The notes under the pieces: model-generated
What the model saw: only the letters and a program-made list of their open reading frames with translations
Told to the model about the DNA's origin: nothing
Database searches by the model: none
In this document: positions 55,819-64,000 of the stretch, in pieces
Layout of the letters: each line of letters begins with the position of its first letter
How positions within the stretch are numbered: the first letter of the stretch is position 1
DNA from: Clostridia bacterium
GTDB taxonomy: Bacteria; Bacillota; Clostridia; Oscillospirales; Acutalibacteraceae
DNA length: 64,000 bases
Assembly: GCA_017626295.1 (NCBI GenBank)
Contig: JAGAJB010000011.1
Location: 1-64,000, forward strand
Direction: 5' to 3'
Program-made: the position numbers and the translations under genes

Positions 55819-58177
55819 TATTTTAGCAGGTGGCAGCATAAGAAGACTTTTTACAGTTCCTATGATTATATGCATTGTCATATTTGCCCTAAGTTTGTTA
55901 TCTGATATATTTTTCAGTCCCGGTACTTATTGGTACGGTGACGAGGTTTCCGGCCTTATTCCAATGCTAAAATCAGAAGCACTCAGTTTAACACGCAAGT
56001 ACTATACGCCGTGTTATTATCTCTCTATCGGCTACGCAGCGTCCGGTATTGAATTATTTGCAGGCTTGATTTTTGCCGTTTTACAGTTCAACTTCCTGCT
56101 TAATAAAAAAAGTTGCTATACTCAGTTGAGTTTTGCGGTGGGAAGACGACAACTGTATTTCAACAAAGTGTTTTTCCCTGTTATGATTGCCACAAGTATT
56201 ACCGTAGCCTTAAAAGTTCTTGCCGCTATATTTAACGCATTTTATTTAGGTTTAAGTTTTAACCTGGTTATAGGAGTAATTATAAACATCCTTACAACTT
56301 TTGCGCCCTTCTTGGAAGGTTATGCTATTGGCGTTATAGGTCATATGTTTACCGCAAGAAAGCCCGAGGCTTATCTGCTTATTGCTTCCATTATGACTCT
56401 TCCGGAAGCCATATCCGGTGTTCTCGAAAATATTTTTTCACACACCCTTTACGGTTACGATGCTATGATGAACAGTTTCGTTTTCGACACCATTACAACG
56501 GAATTCAGCAGTTACAGTTATTCTATTGCATCTTCTGATTGTTTCCCTATTTTTGAAAAAACGGACTTTTTACCCGAGTTCATTTATGCAACTGTTTGTA
56601 CACTTATATCTGTACTAGCCTTGGTTTTATGTAAAATCTATTTCGTTAACCGTTTCAAAGCCGAGCAAAGCGGAGTAAGAGGTAAATCAAGGGTTGCACT
56701 TGTTTTATCCTGCATAACACTTCCCTTGTTATTGGTAAATTCGTACGGGCTTTTTGCAGAGTACTTATCAGATAATTCATATCCTTTTGCCCCTGTTTTT
56801 ATAATAGGTATAATATTAAGTGCAATTTTATCGATTATCTTTTGTCTTGTAGTTACGTGGAGTCCTAAGAAAATCGCTTACGGTGCAACGGCAGCAGGTA
56901 TCGGCATTGCGTTGCAACTTACCGTTATGGTAATAGGTTTTACAGGCGGTTTCGGCTACGCAACACGGGTACCCGATGTAAAGGAAATCGAATCAGTTAA
57001 TATAACACTTCCCTTTGAAGATATGGGTTATGTGAATTTGGAAAACGAGTTTTTCTCTTCCGCCTGGTCTTACGGTGAAACAATTACTTTAACCGAAGAG
57101 TATGAATTTGAAATCGCCCACAACATACATAAAGCAGTTATTGATGACAGAAGCGAAGATACAGGAGTACGGCTTGAAGTATATTACACAATGAAAGACG
57201 GCAAAACGCTCGCCCGTTCATATTCAAATATAAGCGAAACCGCGTTAGATGAATTTATGAATATATGGGAAGCCCAAGAAATCAAAGATCGCCTGGGTGT
57301 AATACTGAATGTCCTGGACGCTAAAGAATTATACGAAAGTAAGCAATCCGATACTCCCGCAAGCGATAGTTACTCTATTGGATATTACTATGATTATGAA
57401 TCCGATTTTGATTATTCAAGTTATTATCCGTCATCCATTTCGCTTTACAAAGAGACGTCAATAATTTCAAAAGATTATAATGTCACAAAAATCAGTTCAT
57501 TTTATGACTCTGTTCACTCAGAAGATTATGAAGCCTTCAATAAAGAACTGATGGAAGCACTATATAAAGATGCATGTACCCTTAGCGCTGAAGAATGGTT
57601 CAAGCCGAAAAAAGAATTAGGTGTTATAACCTTTGAAGATACCACAAGTATCCGTGATGCTGCGAAAACACTTAATATGTTCGGTTACACATTCTATGTT
57701 AATTCCGATATGACTAACACTCTTAAAGTTCTTGACAAATATGGGTACACTAAGTATTTTGAAACGAAAAAGCAGATTGAAAAAGCCCATTTGGCGGATA
57801 TAGAGGAAGTTACACGTTGGATGCAGGTTGATTTAACTTATGTTTACGGCGAACAAGAAGGTCATTTACCATACTTCGCACAAAACAACCCATATATCAT
57901 CGATTACCTTACCGAATGCGGATATTGTAATATTTCCTCATACGAAGATGAGTGGTATTATGATGAGTATGACACATATTCCTACTTAGACGGTCTTTTA
58001 GGAAGTGAAGAAATACCGTCACCCAAACAGGAAGAAATAACCGACCTTGCAACAGCACAGAAACTGTTTGACGAAGCCTTTATGGCATACAACGTAGGAA
58101 ATGACGGTAAATTCTTTGTAGTCAAATACACTGACGGAACCGGCAGTATGCTTGTTATCCCAAATAAAACAAAATAA
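55790..58177 (+). CDS. ABC transporter permease fused to a large non-membrane domain, 795 aa
   Basis: ATG 55790 (MKKSRQSSNDILAGG) follows AACGGAGGCAGAGAGCGAAA. About nine membrane segments occupy residues 15-390, resembling YtrC/D-type permeases. The last 400 residues are soluble, acidic and rich in Tyr (SVNITLPFEDMGY, YYDYESDFDYSSYYPSSIS), probably outside the cell. They contain two parts with YVNSDMTNTLKVLDKYGYT in the second. No family was recognised for this tail. The whole transporter may act in peptide or antibiotic resistance or in signalling, which is inference from relatives. Confidence 0.88.
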   Translation: MKKSRQSSNDILAGGSIRRLFTVPMIICIVIFALSLLSDIFFSPGTYWYGDEVSGLIPMLKSEALSLTRKYYTPCYYLSIGYAASGIELFAGLIFAVLQFNFLLNKKSCYTQLSFAVGRRQLYFNKVFFPVMIATSITVALKVLAAIFNAFYLGLSFNLVIGVIINILTTFAPFLEGYAIGVIGHMFTARKPEAYLLIASIMTLPEAISGVLENIFSHTLYGYDAMMNSFVFDTITTEFSSYSYSIASSDCFPIFEKTDFLPEFIYATVCTLISVLALVLCKIYFVNRFKAEQSGVRGKSRVALVLSCITLPLLLVNSYGLFAEYLSDNSYPFAPVFIIGIILSAILSIIFCLVVTWSPKKIAYGATAAGIGIALQLTVMVIGFTGGFGYATRVPDVKEIESVNITLPFEDMGYVNLENEFFSSAWSYGETITLTEEYEFEIAHNIHKAVIDDRSEDTGVRLEVYYTMKDGKTLARSYSNISETALDEFMNIWEAQEIKDRLGVILNVLDAKELYESKQSDTPASDSYSIGYYYDYESDFDYSSYYPSSISLYKETSIISKDYNVTKISSFYDSVHSEDYEAFNKELMEALYKDACTLSAEEWFKPKKELGVITFEDTTSIRDAAKTLNMFGYTFYVNSDMTNTLKVLDKYGYTKYFETKKQIEKAHLADIEEVTRWMQVDLTYVYGEQEGHLPYFAQNNPYIIDYLTECGYCNISSYEDEWYYDEYDTYSYLDGLLGSEEIPSPKQEEITDLATAQKLFDEAFMAYNVGNDGKFFVVKYTDGTGSMLVIPNKTK

Positions 58178-58184
58178 TATAGAA

Positions 58185-58221
58185 ACGGTGTATCCGATTT
58201 TTTCGGATACACCGTAATTTT
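58185..58221. terminator. bidirectional terminator between the ABC operon and rmuC
   Basis: A 13-bp perfect stem ACGGTGTATCCGA/TCGGATACACCGT with a 5-base loop (58185-58197 with 58203-58215) is followed by AATTTTATT on the plus strand. Confidence 0.88.
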
Positions 58222-59488
58222 ATTCTTCTATTTGAAAAAACTGTTCTGCGGCAGAACTTTCTATTGCCTCTACACCTTTGAGTTTTTTCTGAATAATGTC
58301 ATTTCGTTTCTGTGCCTCGTCAAGCGATTTGCCTGCTTCGTCAATTTTCTTTCGAGCCTTTTCAAGAACAGTACCGAATGTTTCATACTGTGATTTAGCA
58401 ACAGAAAGAAGTTTTCTTACTTCGTCCGCTTTCTCGTTAATAGCCATAGCCTTAAATCCCATAGCGAAAGAATTAAGAAGTGCAGTAATAGTTGAGGGTC
58501 CTGCTACCATAACATTGTGTGCCTGTAATTTTTCGGCAATACCGCTTTTTGAAGAAGCGATTTCAGCATAAAGACCTTCTGTTGCAAGGTAAAGTACTGC
58601 GAAAGGTGTTGTCTGCGGAACGCAGATGTATTTCTTTATTTCCTTTGCCTCAGCAAGAACTCTGTCCTCAAGGGCTTTTCTTGCTGTTTTCAAGGCTTCC
58701 GGGTCTGCATTATCTGCCGCATCGCAAACTCTCACATAATCCTCAAGAGGAAATTTCGAGTCAATAGGAAGATAAACGTCTTCACCCTTTTGGTCACTGT
58801 TGGGGAAACGTATTGCAAATTCAACACGCTCCATATTGTTTTTTGGTGAATAGTTTTTAACGTAAAGGCCGGGAATAGTTTGGTCAAGGATGGATTTAAG
58901 TTGAACTTCTGCCCAAGTACCGCGAGCCTTTACATTGGTAAGAATTCTGTTAAGAGATGTTACGTTGGTTGTAACCCCCTGTGAAAGTTCTTTCATTTCA
59001 CCCAATGATTTATAAACGTTTTCAAGTTGTTCCGAAACTGTTTTGAAAGAAGAATTAAGTCGGGTAGTTAGGGTTGATGTAAGTTTTTCATCAACAGTTA
59101 CCCTCATTTCTTCCAACTTTTTCTCATTGCTTTCTTGCATACGCGCAATGGACTCTGAAAATACCCTTGTCTGTTTTTCGGAACTCTGAGCATTTTGCTC
59201 CTGAATTGATTTAAGTGAAGCACTGACCTTTTCCGTAAGGTCAATTCTGCTCTGATAATTTTCTTTGAGCATTTCGTTTAACTTCACTTCGATTTTACCG
59301 AGAGCCGCCGTTGTTTCCTGCCGTGATTCTTTTCCCGCACGGGCCATTTCCTCACGGTTACGGCGAAATTCTTCGTAAATAGCATCATTATCCTTGCCCT
59401 TTTTCAAAGAAATAACAAGTACAATGCAAACTATACTCAGCGCAACTGTTAATGCGCCGAATAATATAACTAATGTTTCTATATTCAT
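58220..59488 (-). CDS. rmuC: DNA recombination protein RmuC
   Basis: 422 residues. An N-terminal membrane helix (LVILFGALTVALSIVCIVLVI) is followed by a long coiled coil (residues about 30-165) and the RmuC nuclease-like domain (residues 180-390: RGTWAEVQLKSILDQTIPGLYV, VYLPIDSKFPLEDYVRV and GPSTITALLNSFAMGFKA). RmuC limits DNA inversions in E. coli; its exact activity is uncertain. The ATG has TAAAGGAAATTT upstream and lies 9 bases after the glpK stop. Confidence 0.95.
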   Translation of the reverse strand: MNIETLVILFGALTVALSIVCIVLVISLKKGKDNDAIYEEFRRNREEMARAGKESRQETTAALGKIEVKLNEMLKENYQSRIDLTEKVSASLKSIQEQNAQSSEKQTRVFSESIARMQESNEKKLEEMRVTVDEKLTSTLTTRLNSSFKTVSEQLENVYKSLGEMKELSQGVTTNVTSLNRILTNVKARGTWAEVQLKSILDQTIPGLYVKNYSPKNNMERVEFAIRFPNSDQKGEDVYLPIDSKFPLEDYVRVCDAADNADPEALKTARKALEDRVLAEAKEIKKYICVPQTTPFAVLYLATEGLYAEIASSKSGIAEKLQAHNVMVAGPSTITALLNSFAMGFKAMAINEKADEVRKLLSVAKSQYETFGTVLEKARKKIDEAGKSLDEAQKRNDIIQKKLKGVEAIESSAAEQFFQIEE

Positions 59489-59497
59489 AAATTTCCT

Positions 59498-61003
59498 TTA
59501 TCTTTCTTCCCAATCTTTAGAACGTTCAACCGCCTTATGCCAGCCTTTAAGGGAGGCTTCTCTTGTATCGTTATCGATAGAGGGAACGAAAATTCTGTCA
59601 ACTTCGCGAACTCTTTCAATTTCATCAAAGTCTTTCCAGAAGCCGACTGCAAGACCTGCCATATAAGCAGCACCGAGAGCAGTTGTTTCAACAAGTTTGG
59701 GACGGTTAACCTTTGATGAGGTAAGGTTTGCCTGAATTTGCATCATAACGTTACTTACGGAAGCACCGCCGTCAACACGCATTTCGCTCATAATAATATT
59801 ACTGTCTTTTGACATTGCTTCTACAAGGTCTGTTACCTGATAAGCAATACTCTCAAGAACGGCTCTTGCAAAGTGTGCGTGGTTTACGCCCCTGGTAAGA
59901 CCCACAATGCAACCTCTTGCATACATATCCCAATAAGGTGCGCCGAGTCCTGTAAAAGCAGGCACAAGGTAAATACCGTTTGCATCTTTTACGCTTTCTG
60001 CCAGGAAATCGCATTCGCTCGGTTCAGAAATAAGCCTCAACTCATCACGGAGCCATTTGATAACCGAGCCTGCATTAAATGCACTGCCCTCAAGGTCATA
60101 AGTAACTTTTCCGTTAACACCCCAGGCGATACCTTCAATAAGATTATTTTTTGAATGAATACGCTTGTCACCTGTGTTCATAAGAAGGAAACAGCCTGTT
60201 CCGTAGGTATTCTTTGCCTGACCTGCGTTAAAGCAAGCCTGACCGAAAAGTGCTGCCTGCTGGTCGCCGATAGCACCTGAAATGGGGATACCTGCCAACG
60301 ATTTAAGGCCGGGAACATCTTCGGAAACATAGCCGTAAACCGAACTGCTTTCACGAACTTCGGGAAGAATACTCATAGGAATTCCCAATTCGTTACAAAG
60401 GTGTTCATCCCAACAAAGTTTTTCAATATCGAAAAGCATCGTTCTTGCGGCATTACTGTAGTCGGTTATATGTACCTGTTTATTTGTAAGGTTCCAGATA
60501 AGCCACGTTTCAACAGTACCAAAAATGAGTTTTCCCTCTGCGGCAAGTGTACGGGCTTCCGGAACATTGTCAAGAATCCATTTGATTTTTGTTGCGCTGA
60601 AATAAGCATCTATAAGCAGACCCGTGTGTTCCTTAACGTAATCTTCAAGTCCGTCTGCTTTTAACTTTTCACAAATCGGTGCTGTTCTTCTGCATTGCCA
60701 CACAATAGCATTGTAAACAGGTTTACCTGTTTCTTTATCCCAGAGAATTGTAGTTTCGCGCTGATTCGTGATACCGATAGCGGCAATTTCCTTGGGGTCA
60801 ATTTTGCCGTTCATAAGTGCCGCAGAAAGAGAACGGAGTTGTGAATCAAGTATTTCGTAAGGGTTATGCTCAACCCAACCTGAGTTGGGATAAATCTGTT
60901 CAAACTCAAATTGTGCTTTGGATACAATTCTGCCCTTTTTATCAAATACTATTGTTCTTGATGATGTAGTACCTTGGTCGAGAGCGAGAACATATTTTTT
61001 CAT
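59498..61003 (-). CDS. glpK: Glycerol kinase
   Basis: 501 residues from ATG 61003 (MKKYVLALDQGTTSSRTI), with TTAGGAGTG upstream. It phosphorylates glycerol to glycerol 3-phosphate. The FGGY-kinase motifs are present: DQGTTSSR (phosphate), GITNQRETTILWDKETGKPVYN, YGTGCFLLMNTG and MRVDGGASVSNVMMQ. The usual regulatory His of the PTS-controlled site in Firmicutes GlpK is expected in the LEGSAFNAGSVIKW region; I cannot confirm it. No glpF or glpO is adjacent. rmuC follows on the same strand. Confidence 0.97.
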   Translation of the reverse strand: MKKYVLALDQGTTSSRTIVFDKKGRIVSKAQFEFEQIYPNSGWVEHNPYEILDSQLRSLSAALMNGKIDPKEIAAIGITNQRETTILWDKETGKPVYNAIVWQCRRTAPICEKLKADGLEDYVKEHTGLLIDAYFSATKIKWILDNVPEARTLAAEGKLIFGTVETWLIWNLTNKQVHITDYSNAARTMLFDIEKLCWDEHLCNELGIPMSILPEVRESSSVYGYVSEDVPGLKSLAGIPISGAIGDQQAALFGQACFNAGQAKNTYGTGCFLLMNTGDKRIHSKNNLIEGIAWGVNGKVTYDLEGSAFNAGSVIKWLRDELRLISEPSECDFLAESVKDANGIYLVPAFTGLGAPYWDMYARGCIVGLTRGVNHAHFARAVLESIAYQVTDLVEAMSKDSNIIMSEMRVDGGASVSNVMMQIQANLTSSKVNRPKLVETTALGAAYMAGLAVGFWKDFDEIERVREVDRIFVPSIDNDTREASLKGWHKAVERSKDWEER

Positions 61004-61049
61004 AAACAAACACTCCTAACAGATGTTTTGAAACTTGATTTATTTCAGT

Positions 61050-62084
61050 TTACCATTGGAAATTATCGTAGGTCACGGTTACTCTTGTTCCGTACTGCAC
61101 ACCTCTGAGTTCAGCAGAGAGAATTGAACTGATACCCATTGTCGAATTTACAAGATACATATCTGTTTCATATGTAGTGGTATATGAAACAACGTTTGCT
61201 GTTTCGGTGTCGAAAACAAGAGTCGCAACGGCATTTTTTACATTTCTGCGTTTTGCGTCTTCCATTGTGTTGGCTGCAAAAACACTTTCGAGAACACTCT
61301 CGGAATCCTCTTTAATAAGCTCCGTGTTAAAAATATCTGCATAAGCTGTCTGACTGATATTTTCAATTTCACTGTCGGGAAGCGCAACTTTTATAGTCAT
61401 AAGCCCTGCACCGTCGTAAGAAACCTCTGCACCGAAAACATCATCAGCCGAAAGTTTAGAAACATAATCTTCACCCTCAACAGACATTGCGTTGTATGTA
61501 TTTGTGCCTTTAATAATAGTCTGTGCTTCTTCGGGTTCAGTTTCCGTAATTATCATATCTTTAACTAACTGGGCGACACTTTCTGCTGAGTTTCCGAAGT
61601 TAATACCTACAAGAGTAACTTCTTTAATATTAAAGTTAATTACATCCGCCGCCTCACTTCTTGTAAAACCCGGATGTTCCGTCTTTACTCTGTTAAGGCA
61701 AGTATTGAAAACTGCAATTGCCGCTTCGGGAGAATTTACGTTAATTACATCATCCTTATAACCTGTAAAACCGCTGAAGGCGCCTGAAGGCTGAAGAGAA
61801 ACAAGCCCCGATACACCGCGAAGAATCTGGCGTGCATCAAAAACAGATACTGCGCCGTCATTATTTACGTCAGCACGGTTAAACGCATCTTCATCAGTGA
61901 TGTTTTTAAGGCCTGCCGCTGCCATAAGAGCAAGGCGGGCATCACCCGTATCCACTGCGCCGTTTCCGTCAATATCGCCGTATAAAATATCGCTTTCAAA
62001 AATAGCCGAGGCAGAAAACGATGTTGCCATTATTGTAAATAACATTACAACTACTGTAATTATTGAAATAATCTTCTTTATCAT
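61050..62084 (-). CDS. Secreted protein with N-terminal dockerin domain, 344 aa
   Basis: The ATG has AGGGAGGATAAT upstream. Residues 1-27 are a signal peptide. Residues about 33-95 are a type I dockerin with two canonical Ca loops (GDIDGNGAVDTGDAR and ADVNNDGAVSVFDAR) each followed by a short helix. The rest is an unrecognised domain that starts NVNSPEAAIAVFNTCLNRVK and has an acidic alpha/beta character. Dockerins usually sit at the C-terminus of enzymes, so this arrangement is less common. The dockerin probably anchors the protein to a cohesin. Confidence 0.88.
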   Translation of the reverse strand: MIKKIISIITVVVMLFTIMATSFSASAIFESDILYGDIDGNGAVDTGDARLALMAAAGLKNITDEDAFNRADVNNDGAVSVFDARQILRGVSGLVSLQPSGAFSGFTGYKDDVINVNSPEAAIAVFNTCLNRVKTEHPGFTRSEAADVINFNIKEVTLVGINFGNSAESVAQLVKDMIITETEPEEAQTIIKGTNTYNAMSVEGEDYVSKLSADDVFGAEVSYDGAGLMTIKVALPDSEIENISQTAYADIFNTELIKEDSESVLESVFAANTMEDAKRRNVKNAVATLVFDTETANVVSYTTTYETDMYLVNSTMGISSILSAELRGVQYGTRVTVTYDNFQW

Positions 62085-62100
62085 ATTATCCTCCCTACTA

Positions 62101-62892
62101 TTATTTGATTGCTTCTAAAATATCTTTAACCGAAGAAAGAATATAATCGGGTTTTACATCCGATTTTTTGTAATCTTCAAGGGTTGTTTCACCGGAAAGA
62201 ACAAGCACCGAGGTAACGCCTGCATTTATACCCGTTTTAACGTCGGTATAAATTCTATCGCCTACCATAGCAATATTTTCGTAAGGCACACCCTGTGCTT
62301 TTGCGATAATATCTATCATAGTTCTGTCGGGTTTGCCTAAAAACCGCGGGCGTCTTTTTACCGCCTGTTCAAACATATCCGCGAAACTTCCGCAGTCAGG
62401 AAGGTATCTGCCTCCTTCAATAGGGCAAACCATATCGATATTGGTTGCATAATAATCTGCACCGCCATCCAACAAATCGCAAACTGTACGGATTTTTTTA
62501 TAATCAAGTTCCGTATCATAACCGAGAAGCACCGTGTCGGCATCCTCACCTGTTTCGCTCATATCAACATCATAATTTTTAAGTTCATTCTTAAGTGACT
62601 TTGTACCGCAAACATAAACTTTGCTGCCCTTTTTATTTTCTTCCAAAAACATACCTGCAGCCATACCCGAAGTAAAAACATTTTCGTTTTCGCAAGGGAA
62701 ACCTAAGGAACGCATTTTATCAACATAATCTGATGCGCTTTTTGAAGAGTTGTTTGTAAGGAAAATAAAGTTTTTACCCTGTTCTTTTAAAGTGCAAAGA
62801 AACTCCTTTGCGCCGTCAATAGGGTCATAACCTAAATTCACCGTGCCGTCCATATCAAGTAAGAATAACGTTATATCTTTTAATTCTGCCAT
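62101..62892 (-). CDS. HAD-superfamily sugar/nucleotide phosphatase, NagD type
   Basis: 263 residues. HAD motif I is LLDMDGTVNLG, motif II is FLTNNSSKS, and the motif III/IV Lys and acidic pair lie in RFLGKPDRTMID and MVGDRIYTDVKTGINAG. The cap is the NagD-like C2 type. Such enzymes dephosphorylate sugar phosphates or nucleotides; the substrate is not defined. It starts 4 bases after malQ and is probably co-transcribed with it. Confidence 0.93.
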   Translation of the reverse strand: MAELKDITLFLLDMDGTVNLGYDPIDGAKEFLCTLKEQGKNFIFLTNNSSKSASDYVDKMRSLGFPCENENVFTSGMAAGMFLEENKKGSKVYVCGTKSLKNELKNYDVDMSETGEDADTVLLGYDTELDYKKIRTVCDLLDGGADYYATNIDMVCPIEGGRYLPDCGSFADMFEQAVKRRPRFLGKPDRTMIDIIAKAQGVPYENIAMVGDRIYTDVKTGINAGVTSVLVLSGETTLEDYKKSDVKPDYILSSVKDILEAIK

Positions 62893-62896
62893 TTTT

Positions 62897-64000
62897 TTAC
62901 CTTCCGTAAAGTCTGTTTAATTCTTTATATTTCTCGGTGTTTATAAGTCCGAGTTGTTCTTTTGTAATCCTGTAAAGCCAGTTGCCGTGGGCTCTGCCGG
63001 GAACATTAAGGCGGGTATCGTTACCGTAACCCAATAAATCCTGTACAGGAAAAATTGTAAGCCCTGCGTTACTTGACATTATTGTTCTGATAATTGCCTG
63101 ACAGCCTTTTTCATTCCACTCCTGAGGGTTACACGCACAATATTTCATAATATCGTTTTTAATATCCATCGGGGTTTCCCACAAATAACCCAAAAGGGTG
63201 TTGTTATCGTGAGTTCCCGAATATGCAACGCTGTTATTTATGTAGTTGTGGGGTTTATGGGGAGTGTCACCGCCGAAGAAACCGAATTGGAATACCCGCA
63301 TACCCGGGAAACCGCTTTCTTCAACGAGTTCTATAACTTCTTTTGTTATATCACCCAAGTCCTCGGCAATTATCAGTTTATCCCCTGCAACGCTTTTAAG
63401 TGTGTTTATGAGTTTCATACCCGGACCTTTAACCCATTTGCCCTCTTTTGCGGTTCCCGCATCACCTTTTACCGCCCAAAAACTTTCAAATGCTCTGAAA
63501 TGGTCTATTCTCACACCGTCAAAAAGATTCAAGGCGAATGAAATTCTGTCCTGCCACCATTTGAAATTGTCTTTTTCCATTTCATCCCATTTATAAAGAG
63601 GATTGCCCCAAAGTTGACCGTCCTCCGCAAAATAATCGGGCGGAACGCCTGCAACATCGGTAAGGCGGTTGTTATCGTCCATCATAAATAGATTTTTATT
63701 GAAATAAACGTCGGACGAATCAAAGGAAACGTAAATGGGAATATCGCCTATAATACCGATTCCTTTTTTGTTAGCGTAATCTTTAATTTTTGCCCACTGG
63801 GTAAAAAATTCAAACTGTATAAATCGCCAGCCGAATTCTATATCTTCATCAAAATCTTTTATTGACCAGGAAACCCATTCAGCATCTTCGTTGGCATATT
63901 TTAAAGCCATAAATCTGCAGAAATCTTTTAAATGGGAGTTATTATCAATAAAAGAATTTATCTTATCTCTTAGTTCATTGTTAACGCGCTTTGAGGCAGT
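62897..64000 (-). CDS. malQ: 4-alpha-glucanotransferase, C-terminal part (partial)
   Basis: The frame runs from the stop at 62897 to the right edge without a break, so 367 residues of a protein of about 500 are visible; the ATG at 63910 is internal. GH77 motifs are clear: GDIPIYVSFDSSDV, VAGVPPDYFAEDGQLWGNPLY, GVRIDHFRAF (nucleophile Asp), IIAEDLGD (acid/base Glu) and SGTHDNNT (third Asp). It rearranges maltodextrins in glycogen or starch use. The C-terminus is complete and the N-terminus is outside the window. Confidence 0.95.
   Translation of the reverse strand, partial: TASKRVNNELRDKINSFIDNNSHLKDFCRFMALKYANEDAEWVSWSIKDFDEDIEFGWRFIQFEFFTQWAKIKDYANKKGIGIIGDIPIYVSFDSSDVYFNKNLFMMDDNNRLTDVAGVPPDYFAEDGQLWGNPLYKWDEMEKDNFKWWQDRISFALNLFDGVRIDHFRAFESFWAVKGDAGTAKEGKWVKGPGMKLINTLKSVAGDKLIIAEDLGDITKEVIELVEESGFPGMRVFQFGFFGGDTPHKPHNYINNSVAYSGTHDNNTLLGYLWETPMDIKNDIMKYCACNPQEWNEKGCQAIIRTIMSSNAGLTIFPVQDLLGYGNDTRLNVPGRAHGNWLYRITKEQLGLINTEKYKELNRLYGR

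Noticed and set aside
1-64000. CRISPR arrays, rRNA and tRNA genes
   Set aside because: No regularly spaced direct repeats with unique spacers and no rRNA or complete tRNA sequences were found when reading both strands; the repeated words near 15.6, 41.3 and 42.4 kb are irregular in spacing.

Overview
The window is Firmicutes DNA, most likely from a gut Clostridia of the Oscillospiraceae/Ruminococcaceae type. This is inferred from protein style: dockerin and BspA-type leucine-rich proteins, pyruvate-phosphate dikinase, a Na+-decarboxylase beta subunit, an anaerobic-only ribonucleotide reductase, and strong AGGAGG-type ribosome binding sites with several TTG and GTG starts. No rRNA, tRNA or CRISPR array was seen.

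Bases 1 to about 12,800 are one end of an integrative conjugative element (ICE). All its genes lie on the minus strand. In transcription order they are a 59-residue protein, a roughly 490-base leader rich in inverted repeats, parA, parB, a CAP-domain lipoprotein, a 1660-residue sortase-anchored Cna-B adhesin with an NlpC/P60-like head, a coupled 29-residue membrane peptide, five ICE-type accessory proteins, and the N-terminus of the giant SNF2 helicase/methylase protein that runs off the left edge. The element abuts ppdK. A short orphan reading frame lies between the last ICE terminator and the ppdK stop. No integrase or relaxase is visible here.

From 12.8 to 23.2 kb the chromosome carries ppdK, a nitroreductase, a 280-base inverted-repeat element that folds on paper as a three-way junction, and a minus-strand housekeeping run (recA, recX, rimO, pgsA, cysS, a YhbY-like gene, a membrane protein). 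recA has a promoter and an SOS-box-like site. rpmB follows on the plus strand.

From 23.2 to 35.1 kb are a secreted LRR-dockerin protein, serine acetyltransferase, an FkbM methyltransferase, potABCD behind a leader with an intrinsic terminator (attenuation or riboswitch candidate), a Na+-decarboxylase beta/gamma pair with an E2-like acyltransferase, and a divergent bioY whose -10 box is covered by a palindrome.

From 35.1 to 47.8 kb are an alpha-mannosidase pair, a class-III aminotransferase behind two copies of a conserved hairpin, a sialidase bracketed by modular intergenic repeats, deoC, ddl, a DUF1934-like gene, argS and a phosphodiester glycosidase.

From 47.8 to 58.2 kb is a deoxyribonucleotide module: nrdG, then nrdD with a fused glutaredoxin-like tail, then trxB. 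It has an unusually dense set of NrdR-box-like sites. Next come two related secreted CxxC proteins and a GntR-ABC transporter operon with a palindromic operator.

From 58.2 to 64 kb the minus strand carries rmuC, glpK, a dockerin protein, a HAD phosphatase and malQ, which runs off the right edge.

All functional calls come from reading translated sequence and recognising motifs. No database search was run.
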